Position numbers and translations under genes: made by a program. From contig NZ_CP112881.1 in assembly GCF_026409565.1 (NCBI RefSeq), positions 2,921,501-2,985,500 on the forward strand: a stretch of DNA of 64,000 bases. Direction: 5' to 3'. Shown piece by piece: positions 8,125 to 17,900 of the stretch. Under the pieces are notes generated by a model. It worked only from the letters and a program-made list of their open reading frames with translations, had not been told where the DNA came from and did not search any database. How positions within the stretch are numbered: position 1 is the first letter of the stretch; each line of letters opens with the position of its first letter. Source of the DNA: Sneathiella aquimaris (GTDB lineage Bacteria > Pseudomonadota > Alphaproteobacteria > Sneathiellales > Sneathiellaceae).

Positions 8125-9912
8125 TTACAGTGACAGTAAGTCAGATGCTCGTTCCAACGTCACCTTTTCTCCGGACAACAGGCAATTTCCTGCCTCTACT
8201 TCAAACCGGCCTTCCCCCTGGCGCAATGGATCGAAGGGTTTTAATTTGCTGTCAATGACCAGACGGGAAAGCAGCAGTCGGCGCGCGTCCTTACCGGCCG
8301 CCCCCAAAGCGGCGCCTTCAATTGCAAAAAGCGTTGCCGTTGTTGCATGATACAGGGCATTTGACGCCTGACGGGCCAATGTTTCATTTTGGGTATCCGC
8401 AACTTCCTCGGCAAAATCCCGTGCCCGGTCTATCAGGCCCGACAGTTCTCCCGCATATTGCCCCGGCACCCCGTCAGCTTTATCAAGACGGGCTTTCAGA
8501 TCCTCAGCTAATGGCAGATGAGCCCGGGCCTTTGCTACGGCTCGGGTTGTAATATCAAGGGCATTTATATTGGATGTTCCTTCCCACAGAAGCCCCGTGT
8601 AAGCATCGCGAACAAGCTTTGGATTAACCCAGTCTTCAATAAAGCCACATCCCCCCCGCACTTCCAGGGCACCGCCAGCAACCTCAACATTGTCCCGGCA
8701 GGTTCTGAATTTCAATAAAGGTGTCAAAATACGGTTAAGTGCTTCAGCCTCCTTATCCCCCTGATCAGATTTGTAAAGCTGGGTCGCAACATGCATCATC
8801 ATGGACAATGCTTGCTCGGTTGGCAGCATGAGCTTCAATAACTGCCGACGCATCAACGGTTTTTTCAGAATTTCCTCGTCAAATACTTCCCGATTTTGTG
8901 CAACCATCAGGGCCTCGTTCAGGCAGCGCCGCATCATACCTGCCGCCCGCACCCCATGGGAAAGTCGGGACATAACGACCTGATCCATCATTTGCCGCAG
9001 CCCCGGGTTGGGTTTGGCCCCCACATCCCCAAAGGGGTAACCAATCGCTCCATCAAAAATGATTTCACCCGACGCCATGGATTTGGTTCCCATTTTATCC
9101 TTTAACCGAACAATCCTGTAACCGTTCCTATCCCCACTTTCCAAATGCCGCGGTACCGCAAAAATCGCTAAACCACGGTTGCCTGCGGGAGCCCCTTCCG
9201 GGCGAGCAAGAACCAGTGCAACTTCCGCATCGGCGCAGGAACAGAACCATTTGTCTCCATACAAGCGCCAAACCCCATCTTCATTTTTGGCTGTCACTTC
9301 AAGATTGGCAACTTCTGATCCGCCTACCTTTTCCGTCATGAATTGGGCGCCCATATGGATTTCATCCATATCCTGACTAAGCATCTGCCAGCCAAACTTG
9401 TCGATCGCTTCTTTTGGTCCATGCTTTGCAAGCAACCCATAGGATGTATCCGTCACCGAAATGGGACACATCAGGCCAAATTCCGCCTGAGTGAACAAAT
9501 AGGTGAAAATATACTTGGCCATGGGGGGCATTTTTTCAGGCCAGCCGTGGACACCTGCCTTATGGGACATGCAATGAATACCAAAATCCCCATAGGCGAT
9601 TTTCTCCATTTCACGATAGGCAGGATGAAACTCGATCCATTCTCGGTCCCGTCCCCGGGCATCCCGCGGATGTAAAACCGGGATATGACGATCCGCTATT
9701 CTTGATAACTCGTCCAAACGATTGCCTGCAATTTCCCCCAGATTGTGAAACACCGGTCGCATATGCTCCCGAAGATCTTCAGGAAGATAAATTTCCATGA
9801 CATCCTGCAGGCTCTGATCAATTTCAAAGAAATTCAGACCATGGCAATCTTCAGGCACCCAATCTTCCAGAGTGCGTTCTTCCCGCTTTTTCAGTCGGCT
9901 TTGCTGTAGCAT
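8125..9912 (-). CDS. Acyl-CoA dehydrogenase family protein (long AidB/FadE-like form), copy 1
   Basis: 595-residue flavoprotein of the acyl-CoA dehydrogenase superfamily. After about 75 residues of extra N-terminal sequence come the flavin-binding segments (the MTEKVGGSEVANL and WFCSCADAEVALVLAR stretches), the middle beta domain, the C-terminal helical bundle with RTCRDNVEVAGGALEVRGGCGFIEDW, and an additional C-terminal domain. The GGSEV-type motif resembles AidB-like members rather than short beta-oxidation enzymes. A GAGGA site precedes the ATG. The neighbouring 9938-11725 gene is a same-length paralogue. The substrate is not deducible; oxidation of an acyl-CoA or a damage-response role are both possible. 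Confidence 0.88.
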   Translation of the reverse strand: MLQQSRLKKREERTLEDWVPEDCHGLNFFEIDQSLQDVMEIYLPEDLREHMRPVFHNLGEIAGNRLDELSRIADRHIPVLHPRDARGRDREWIEFHPAYREMEKIAYGDFGIHCMSHKAGVHGWPEKMPPMAKYIFTYLFTQAEFGLMCPISVTDTSYGLLAKHGPKEAIDKFGWQMLSQDMDEIHMGAQFMTEKVGGSEVANLEVTAKNEDGVWRLYGDKWFCSCADAEVALVLARPEGAPAGNRGLAIFAVPRHLESGDRNGYRIVRLKDKMGTKSMASGEIIFDGAIGYPFGDVGAKPNPGLRQMMDQVVMSRLSHGVRAAGMMRRCLNEALMVAQNREVFDEEILKKPLMRRQLLKLMLPTEQALSMMMHVATQLYKSDQGDKEAEALNRILTPLLKFRTCRDNVEVAGGALEVRGGCGFIEDWVNPKLVRDAYTGLLWEGTSNINALDITTRAVAKARAHLPLAEDLKARLDKADGVPGQYAGELSGLIDRARDFAEEVADTQNETLARQASNALYHATTATLFAIEGAALGAAGKDARRLLLSRLVIDSKLKPFDPLRQGEGRFEVEAGNCLLSGEKVTLERASDLLSL

Positions 9913-9937
9913 TATTGATCCTCAAAATATCCAAGAA

Positions 9938-11725
9938 TTAGAGTGTCAGAATTTGACGGGCATCTTCAAGTAAAACCGGCGCATCATTCAGAAGACAATC
10001 AGTTGCCTGCTCATCAAACTGTCCTGCCTCGGCCGACAAAGGACTTGCTTGTCCCAACTTATGATCTGTAATCATCCGCGACAGAAGCAACCGACGCGCA
10101 TCTCCGCCCTCTGCGCCCAAACGCGCGCCTTCAGACGCCATCAAAGTGGCTGTTGTCACATGAAACAAGGCAGTCGACGCTTTACGCGCAAGCGTTTCCC
10201 GCCCTTCCTTTGCGACCGTTTCAGCCAGATTGATCGCTTGATCCACCAGCCCCTTGAGCTGCCCTGCGAACTGACCCGGTATTTCTTTAGTGCCATCGAT
10301 CAGATCCGACAGCCCCTCCCCTAAGTCAACATGGGCTCCGACTTTGGCGACGGCCCGATTAACCACATCCAGCGAGTTGATGTTGGAAGTCCCCTCCCAC
10401 AAAACGCCGAGATGAGCGTCTCTTACAAGACGCGGATTTACCCAGTCTTCAATATATCCGTTTCCACCGCGGATCTCCATTGCGCCTGTCGCCACACGCA
10501 CGTTGTCTCTGGCGGTCCGGTACTTCAGCAATGGGGTCAGAATACGGGTCATCCGTGCCGCCTTCTTATCACCAGCGTCCCCTGCCTCCATCATCTTTGC
10601 GGTGTACAGATAAAGCGAGAGCGCCTGCTCGGTCGGCACCATTAGCTTCATTAACTGTCGCCGCAACAGGGGTTTTTCAATCAACTTTCCGCCAAAAGCG
10701 CGGCGATATCCTGCCACCGCCAGAGACTCGTTCAAACAACGCCGCATCATTGATGCAGCCCGGACACCATGGGACAGCCGGGACATATTCACCTGATCCA
10801 TCATCATTTTTAACCCACGATTTTCGTGAGCCCCAACGTCCCCCAATGGATAAACAGTTGCGCCCTCAAAGATGATTTCGGCTGATGCCATGGATTTACT
10901 GCCCATTTTATTCTTCAACCGCACAAGCCGATATCGATTGCGGCTGCCATCTTCAAGATGCCGCGGAAGCGCGAACAATCCAATACCAGCGTTGCCAGAA
11001 GGCGCGCCTTCTGGACGGGCAAGCATCAAGATCACATCAGCATCCGCGCAAGAGCAAAACCACTTCTCACCATAAACGCGCCACTCTCCATCTTCAAAAC
11101 GAGCCTGCAGCGCTGTGTTCGACACATCGGAACCGCCCGGCTTTTCTGTCATGAATTGCCCCCCTTTCAGGAGTTGATCCATATCCTGCGACACCATTTT
11201 ATTGAAGAACAGCTCCCGTATTTTTTCGTCGCCATACCGGTTAATCAACATGGCTGTTGTTTCCGTGGCCGAGATTGGACATAACTGGCCAAATTCCGAT
11301 TGCCCAAAAAGATACTGGAACACATATTTGGCGACCGGTGGCACCTTGTCCTGCCAGCCCAATACACCGCTGCGATTACTCATGGCATGTAGCCCAAAAT
11401 CTTCGAACGCGACCTGTTCCATCTTACGGTAGGACGGGTGAAATTCGACCCAGTCTTCGTTTCTTCCACGGGCATCGCGAGTATGAAGCTGTGGACTATG
11501 TCGATCAGCATCACGGGACCAAATGTCCATTTCGTTGCCCGCCAAAGCGCCAAGACGTCGAAAATGTGACTCCATGTGAGCCTGCAAATCCTTTGGCATA
11601 TACAGGTTCAATAACTGCCGAAGCGATAGATCAATGTCATAGAAATTGAGACCGTGACAATCAGGAGCGACCCAATCGGACAACTCAATTGGATTGAAGG
11701 TTTCATCAGTTTTGTAAAAGTTCAT
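9938..11725 (-). CDS. Acyl-CoA dehydrogenase family protein (long AidB/FadE-like form), copy 2
   Basis: Second 595-residue member, colinear with the gene downstream of it: both begin with a DW.(A/P)(P/E)DCHGLNF(Y/F).ID segment and share FMTEK.GGS(D/E)V, WFCSCADA, NMSRLSHGVRAA-type and RGG.G(Y/F)IEDW motifs. This is a tandem duplication that has diverged considerably. The two are separated by 25 bases and form an operon with this copy first. A site AAGGTGG precedes the ATG. A LysR gene is transcribed divergently 118 bases away and is the likely regulator. Substrate unknown. Confidence 0.88.
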   Translation of the reverse strand: MNFYKTDETFNPIELSDWVAPDCHGLNFYDIDLSLRQLLNLYMPKDLQAHMESHFRRLGALAGNEMDIWSRDADRHSPQLHTRDARGRNEDWVEFHPSYRKMEQVAFEDFGLHAMSNRSGVLGWQDKVPPVAKYVFQYLFGQSEFGQLCPISATETTAMLINRYGDEKIRELFFNKMVSQDMDQLLKGGQFMTEKPGGSDVSNTALQARFEDGEWRVYGEKWFCSCADADVILMLARPEGAPSGNAGIGLFALPRHLEDGSRNRYRLVRLKNKMGSKSMASAEIIFEGATVYPLGDVGAHENRGLKMMMDQVNMSRLSHGVRAASMMRRCLNESLAVAGYRRAFGGKLIEKPLLRRQLMKLMVPTEQALSLYLYTAKMMEAGDAGDKKAARMTRILTPLLKYRTARDNVRVATGAMEIRGGNGYIEDWVNPRLVRDAHLGVLWEGTSNINSLDVVNRAVAKVGAHVDLGEGLSDLIDGTKEIPGQFAGQLKGLVDQAINLAETVAKEGRETLARKASTALFHVTTATLMASEGARLGAEGGDARRLLLSRMITDHKLGQASPLSAEAGQFDEQATDCLLNDAPVLLEDARQILTL

Positions 11726-11811
11726 TTCGCAGCCACCTTCTAGTGAGTTTTATTTTCTTTGATAGTGCCTGTATCTGCTTTTATCGACAAACGAATAAAA
11801 GGCTGTTTATA

Positions 11812-11828
11812 ATTGAGAAAAACTCAAT
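11812..11828. promoter_or_regulatory. Inverted repeat ATTGAG-N5-CTCAAT, candidate LysR operator
   Basis: A perfect 6-5-6 dyad lies in the divergent promoter region between the acyl-CoA dehydrogenase operon and the LysR gene, ending three bases before the LysR ribosome site. It has the interrupted-dyad form of LysR boxes (T-N11-A). Its position close to the lysR start suggests autoregulation as well as control of the divergent operon. Confidence 0.55.
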
Positions 11829-11843
11829 CTAAAGGAAGATGAA

Positions 11844-12731
11844 GTGCTGACCATACCATCAATATCAGGGCTTAGAGCCTTTGAAGCGTCATGCCGGTAT
11901 TTGAGTTTCAATCAAGCTGCGGAAGAACTGAACGTTACTCCGGGTGCGGTCAGCAGGCAAATACACAGCCTTGAACAGTTTCTCGGCAAAACCCTCTTTC
12001 ACAGACACCATAAACGCATCGAATTAACCGCCGTTGGGCGTCAGTATCTGGCGGAGATAAATCTGCCATTGGAAAAAATATCTGCGGCAACCAATCGATT
12101 AAGAAGCGAGCCCAGGCGCAACGTTATTTCGATTTGCGCCTATCCGACTTTTGCTATTCGGTGGCTAATCCCCAGATGGGCGGCTTTGTATGACGCCTTC
12201 CCTGATTTGGATATTCAACTGACAACATCGCTAAATCCTGCAGATTTTGATGAACAGAATTTTGATATTTCGATCGATGTCATGACGATGGGCAGCAGCC
12301 GAAAAGGCTGTCAGATTGATAAATTACTGGATGTTGAGACCTATCCTGTCTGCAGCCCGGAACTGGCAAAGGAAATTACAAGCTTTAACGATCTGAACAA
12401 GGTTACATTGCTTCATGAAAGCCCGCGCCCCACAGATTGGCAACGGTGGGCGGCGGCGGCAGATATATCCGGCCTTGACACCTCGCGAGGCATGAATTTT
12501 GAAAGTGCCAATATGGCGCTTCATGCAGCCATTGAAGGACTTGGTGTTGTTATTGGCATTGACGCACTTGTTCAGGAAGACATTAAAAAGGGGCGGCTGG
12601 TCAAGTTATTCTCGGTCACACGGGTTTCCCATTTTCCGTTCCAATTAGTAACTCAAAACCGCACAGCGATGCACCCGAAATTACAGGCCGTGCGTCAGTG
12701 GCTCCTTGAACAGGCTGGCGTGAAAAATTGA
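11844..12731 (+). CDS. LysR family transcriptional regulator (GcvA-like)
   Basis: 295-residue LysR-type regulator. The N-terminal winged helix-turn-helix (about residues 6-65) reads FNQAAEELNVTPGAVSRQIHSL, and the C-terminal two-lobed effector domain covers the rest. The LxAFEAxxRxLSFxxAAxELxVTPGAVSRQI pattern is that of the GcvA/AmpR-like branch. The start is GTG at 11844, with AAAGGAAG seven bases upstream; an ATG five bases earlier is out of frame and stops after three codons. It is divergent from the acyl-CoA dehydrogenase pair and probably controls it in response to an acyl or organic acid ligand (inference). Confidence 0.92.
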   Translation: MLTIPSISGLRAFEASCRYLSFNQAAEELNVTPGAVSRQIHSLEQFLGKTLFHRHHKRIELTAVGRQYLAEINLPLEKISAATNRLRSEPRRNVISICAYPTFAIRWLIPRWAALYDAFPDLDIQLTTSLNPADFDEQNFDISIDVMTMGSSRKGCQIDKLLDVETYPVCSPELAKEITSFNDLNKVTLLHESPRPTDWQRWAAAADISGLDTSRGMNFESANMALHAAIEGLGVVIGIDALVQEDIKKGRLVKLFSVTRVSHFPFQLVTQNRTAMHPKLQAVRQWLLEQAGVKN

Positions 12732-12791
12732 ACTTTGCTATAACGGCGCAAACAAACAGTTAAGGAAAAGCCTGATCAGGCTGGATTTAGT

Positions 12792-13436
12792 ATGAAAGCA
12801 GTCATCATTCCGGTAACCCCGTTCGCCCAGAATTGTAGCCTTATTTGGTGCGAAGAGACAATGAAAGGGGCCGTTGTCGACCCTGGCGGTGATCTCGACC
12901 ATATTTTACAGGTTGCTGAGAAACAGGGTGTAGAGATTGAAAAAATCCTGATTACACACGGCCATCTTGATCACGCAGGCGGCACTAAAGAATTAAAAGA
13001 CAAGCTAAATGTGCCCATCGAAGGCCCTCATAAAGACGACAAATTCTGGATTGACCAATTACCGGAACAATGTGCGCGCTACAATTTCCCTGAAAGCCAT
13101 GCCTTCACACCAGAACGTTGGCTAAACGACGGCGACACAGTAACTGTTGGTAATGAGACCCTGGATGTTATTCATTGCCCCGGCCATACTCCGGGGCATG
13201 TTGTTTTCATAAGCCAGAAAGAACATGTGGCTATCGTCGGGGATGTTCTCTTTCAAGGCTCCATCGGGCGAACAGATTTCCCGCGGGGCAATCATACAGA
13301 CCTGATCCATTCCATCCGGGAAAAATTATGGCCATTGGGTGATCATATCGCCTTTATTCCCGGTCATGGGGATATGTCTACCTTCGGTCAGGAGAGAAAG
13401 ACAAACCCTTTTGTAGCTGATATGAACTTCGGATAA
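12792..13436 (+). CDS. Metallo-beta-lactamase fold hydrolase (YcbL / glyoxalase II-like)
   Basis: 214-residue hydrolase. Metal-binding motifs are all present: THGHLDHAGG (HxHxDH), HCPGHTPGH, GDVLFQGSIGRTD and the terminal PGHGDMSTFGQER. The short length and lack of a glyoxalase II C-terminal substrate domain match the YcbL class, which hydrolyses S-lactoylglutathione or related thioesters in the cytoplasm. It stands alone: a LysR gene lies upstream on the same strand and a convergent cyclase ends four bases beyond its stop. Confidence 0.93.
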   Translation: MKAVIIPVTPFAQNCSLIWCEETMKGAVVDPGGDLDHILQVAEKQGVEIEKILITHGHLDHAGGTKELKDKLNVPIEGPHKDDKFWIDQLPEQCARYNFPESHAFTPERWLNDGDTVTVGNETLDVIHCPGHTPGHVVFISQKEHVAIVGDVLFQGSIGRTDFPRGNHTDLIHSIREKLWPLGDHIAFIPGHGDMSTFGQERKTNPFVADMNFG

Positions 13437-13440
13437 GGCG

Positions 13441-14814
13441 TTAAGAAGGAACAGCCCAAACCGATACGGTTGCTTCACGGCCTCTGATTTCCTGCAGGCC
13501 ACAGCTTTCAAAGCCTGCTTTTTGGGCGACTTCCGGGCCGCCCGCTGCCTCAATAACGGCATCACTCGCAATAATTTTGGCCCCTACTATTCGGGTGAGT
13601 GCTTCCAGACGGCTTGCAACATTAACAACGTCGCCAAGAACGGCAAATTCAAGGCGGCGTTCTGACCCGATATCGCCCAGAACCACATCTCCAAAATGCA
13701 ACCCAACGGACAGCTTAATCTCAGGCTGTCCCATGGCTTTACGAACCTGGTTCCACTCATCCATCGTTTGCTGCATGGCCACAGAACAATTCAAGGCATT
13801 GATCGCATCTTTATCAGATACATCAGGCGTCCCAAACGTAACCATCAGCCCATCGCCTAGGAATTTATCCAACGTCCCATTATGATCAAAAACGGCTGTT
13901 TCCATTCGGGAATGAAACTCCCGCAAAACAGATACAACCCTTTCAGGAGAGCTTTGCTCAGCCATTTGAGTAAACCCGACAATGTCGACAAACATAACAA
14001 CAATGGGTTGGGATCTCACTTCGCCCAGCGGCTGATCACGGCCTGCCAGATGGTCGACAATATTAGGCGCGAAATGACGTGCAAGATTTGCCCGCTCCCG
14101 CGCGGCCGCGGCCTGACGAATTAATAACCTCCGGGAACGCCAACTGTTCAACGCCAAAATGCCGGCGACAATTGCAAAAATCAGTACTTCCTGTATCCGC
14201 CCTTCAATTGAAATATGGTTCGGATCAATAAATTCCAGAATTTCAGCATAGTTCGTATAGTTACCCTGCAGCCATTGGGAAATTTCTGGCACGACAGCAG
14301 GTTGTGAGGAGGCCCAAAAATAACCAAGCGTCCAAAGACCAGTTGTCCAGGTCGCGAAAGCAAAAAGAGTTCGCCATGAATAGGCTAATGTCGCGCTGGC
14401 CAGCAAAATGTAAAAATATGGGAAATTAGCATATTTGTACTGCATGGACGCAGACCAGATTTCATCCGATAGCGGATTAGGAAAGACACAGACGATTGTC
14501 ATCAATGCCAAATCCATAAACAGCAACAGAAGCTCCATCCTGGATTTGCCAACGCGCCCGACCCGTATCTGCGCAAATCCAATGGCCATAAACCCAAGAA
14601 CAAGAACTTCATAGTATAAAACGCTGATATCCGGGATAAGGAAGACCAAGAAAACCGCGATGATGGACAATGCAACAAATCGTGCTTTGGCTGCAAGCAA
14701 CAGGCCTTCTCGTTTATCTATCTCCAGTGCTTCATCCAAATACTTGTTGGACGGGCCCTCATCTTCGGTAAAAGGTCGCAACTTTGTCGAAACAGGCACG
14801 GAAATATCAGCCAT
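13441..14814 (-). CDS. Membrane-bound class III adenylate/guanylate cyclase
   Basis: 457 residues. About six hydrophobic helices (residues 40-225) form a membrane domain, followed by a short linker and a class III cyclase homology domain. The first metal aspartate is in FVDIVGFT, the second in KFLGDGLMV (which also supplies the adenine-contacting lysine), and the transition-state Asn and Arg lie in NVASRLE. The second purine-specificity position, Asp or Thr in most enzymes, is Ala (FAVLGD), so nucleotide preference cannot be read with certainty. A Rv1625c-like membrane cyclase is the closest architecture I know. Probably monocistronic. Confidence 0.9.
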   Translation of the reverse strand: MADISVPVSTKLRPFTEDEGPSNKYLDEALEIDKREGLLLAAKARFVALSIIAVFLVFLIPDISVLYYEVLVLGFMAIGFAQIRVGRVGKSRMELLLLFMDLALMTIVCVFPNPLSDEIWSASMQYKYANFPYFYILLASATLAYSWRTLFAFATWTTGLWTLGYFWASSQPAVVPEISQWLQGNYTNYAEILEFIDPNHISIEGRIQEVLIFAIVAGILALNSWRSRRLLIRQAAAARERANLARHFAPNIVDHLAGRDQPLGEVRSQPIVVMFVDIVGFTQMAEQSSPERVVSVLREFHSRMETAVFDHNGTLDKFLGDGLMVTFGTPDVSDKDAINALNCSVAMQQTMDEWNQVRKAMGQPEIKLSVGLHFGDVVLGDIGSERRLEFAVLGDVVNVASRLEALTRIVGAKIIASDAVIEAAGGPEVAQKAGFESCGLQEIRGREATVSVWAVPS

Positions 14815-14915
14815 CTTACCCCACTCTGTATGGTCATTTCCCTATATTGGCTATCGCCTCACCTTATATAAAGATCAGCGGTGCAAATTGCTATTAGATT
14901 TCAAAAATATGCATT

Positions 14916-17900
14916 TCACAATTTGGGCGTATCAAGCTTCTTCAGCAAATGCGCCATATTCTCTTTCGCCTTTTCAACAGATGCTTCTTTAACCGGCCCG
15001 TATCCACGAATAGCAGCCGGGATGTCAAAAATTTCCTGCGCAACCCTCATGTTTTCAGCATCAATTTCTGGCGCGATCTTTTTAAGCGTCGTGGCATACC
15101 AGTCGATCAGGGCACGTTCCATCTTTCGCTCAGCCGTGTATCCAAACGGATCCAATGCTGTTCCGCGCAATTTTTTGAAAGACCGCAATCCTTTAAACGC
15201 GGTGTTCATCCAAGGACCGAAATTTTTCTTTTTCGGGCGCCCTCTTTCATCTTTTTTCCCGGACAACAATGGCGGTGCCAGATGATAGTGAATACGGAAG
15301 TCCCCCTCAAATTCTGAGGCGATTTTTTCCAAAAAAGCAGGATCACTATGCAATCGGGCAACCTCATACTCGTCCTTATAACTCATTAATTTGAAAAGAT
15401 TTTTTGCAACAGAACGGTTTAAAACCTCTTTTTCGTCGGGGCCTATCTGTACTTTGCTCATAATATCCTGAACGGTCACGCGATACATCTGTGCCCATGA
15501 GTCATCTTGATATTGAGTCAGGAATTCTGCATTTCGGTCTATCAACTGCGATACCGATGGGGCCGTCTCTTTTATACTTTCCAGTCGATCCATCATTTGC
15601 GTCTCTGGCCGTGCAAAGAGAATACGCCCCCAGTTAAAGGCCTTTTTATTTTGCTCAATTGCGACACCGTTCAATTCAATAGCTCTCAGCAACGCATTTT
15701 TGGACACCGGAACAAGCCCCTGCTGCCAGGCAAACCCTAACAACAGAACATTTGCAAAAACGCTGTCGCCAAGGAACTGTTCCGCAGCCGTATTTGCGTT
15801 GACCGTTGAAAGATGCTTCTGGCCAAAAAGATGAGAAAGATGTGAAAGACGGGTGTCAATTTTCACATCAGTGTCTGGATTGAGAGTAAAATCACCAGTG
15901 GGCATGACCGACATATTCACTGCCGCTTTCGTATGACCCTCAGCGTATGTGGCAGAGGCTTTAGGGGACGTGCTGACCACGAGATCACACCCGATCAATG
16001 CGTCTGCCTGCCCCGTGTCAATTCGCACCTGATTTATCTGGTCTGGTTGACTGGCGATCCTCACATAACTGATAACCGGCCCGAATTTCTGCGCAAATCC
16101 CATGAAGTCAAGAACAGATGCCCCTTTTCCTTCCAAATGCGCAGCCATTGTTATCAACTGCCCAACCGTGATGACCCCTGTTCCGCCGACCCCTGTTACA
16201 ATGACATTAAACGGGGTATCAACCGACGCCAGAACCGGATCCTTAATCGATGCTAACGCTTGGCTATAGGTTTCTTCATTACCGGTCGCAGAAGGTCGGC
16301 GCCTTTGCCCACCTTCAATTGTAACGAAACTTGGGCAAAATCCGTCAAGGCAGGAAAAATCCTTGTTACACGCATTTTGATTAATCCGGCGTTTGCGGCC
16401 AAATTCGGTTTCCAACGGTTCGACAGACAGACAGTTTGAAGCAACAGAGCAGTCCCCGCATCCTTCGCATACGGCTGGATTTATATAAGCAAAGCGCGGG
16501 ACATCCTCCATAAGGCCCCTCTTCCGACGGCGGCGCTTTTCTGTGGCGCAGGTCTGTTCATAAATCAGTGCCGTGACCCCTGATATATCGCGTAGTTCCC
16601 GCTGAACATTGTCCAACTGGCTGCGATCATCAAACGTCACTCCTGCTGGAAATTCTTTTGGATCAAATTTGTCAATTGCATCAGAAAGAAGCGCAATCCT
16701 CTGAATACCTTCGGCCCGCAAAGAGTGAGCAATGGACTGCACACTCATCGGTCCGTCGAAGGGCTGGCCTCCGGTCATCGCTGTGGCGTCATTATAGAGG
16801 ATTTTAAAGGTGATATTGGTTTGCGCGGCAATCGCCTGACGGATCGCAAGACTACCGGAATGATAATAAGTTCCGTCGCCCAAGTTCTGGAAAATATGAC
16901 GACCCTTGTTAAACCGGGATTTCGCAACCCAGTTAACGCCTTCACCGCCCATCTGGATAAGATAGTTTGTATCCCGATCCATCCAGCTTGCCATAAAATG
17001 ACAGCCGATGCCTGCCAGCGCTTCCGAACCTTCCGGCACCTTTGTCGATCTATTATGCGGACATCCGGAACAAAAATAGGGCGTTCGGGTCGCCCCTTCA
17101 ACGTTAAGCGATATCACTCCCTTTTGTAGAATTTTCTCTGCTTTTTCAGAGAGGTTCAATCCTTCAAAAACAGAGTCTATTCGCCGGGCGACGATGACCG
17201 CCAGCTGTTTTGGAGAGAGTTCACCCGTCCAGGGGATTAGCCGCTGTCCATATTCATCATTTTTCCCGACCATTCTTTCCGGTTTTGCGCCGGGAATGTC
17301 ATAAAAATATTCTTTGAACTGGCTTTCAATAATGCCCCGTTTCTCTTCGATCACGAGAACTTCTTTCTTGCCCCGCACAAAATCGAGCGATGACTTTTTA
17401 GCCAGAGGCCATACCAACCCGATTTTATAAATATCAATCCCGATTGCCCGCGCCTCAGCTTCACCAATACCAAGCAGGCGCAAGGCCTCCATCAAATCAA
17501 GATGCGCCTTACCTGTTGTAACGATGCCGTAAGTGGCATCCGGCACCTCATAGATATGCCGGTCAATGGGGTTGGCATCGGCAAACGCTAGAACCGCGTG
17601 CTTTTTCGCTTCAAGGCGCTCTTCAATCTGCGGGCCGGGAAAATCTGGCCACCGATAATGAAGTCCGGTTGGCGGCACATCAAAATCAGGGGTAACAAAT
17701 TCTCTAGGGGGCAGCAGGTCAACCGTCATGCCACTTTCGACCGCTTCAGTCGCCGCCTTAAAACCAACCCACATTCCACTAAAGCGGGACAATGCATAGC
17801 CATATTCACCGTAACTGAGATATTCAGCCACATTCGAAGGGTTCAATATGGGCATAAAAAAAGTCAGGAAGGCAGCATCGGATTGATGCGGCATGGAAGA

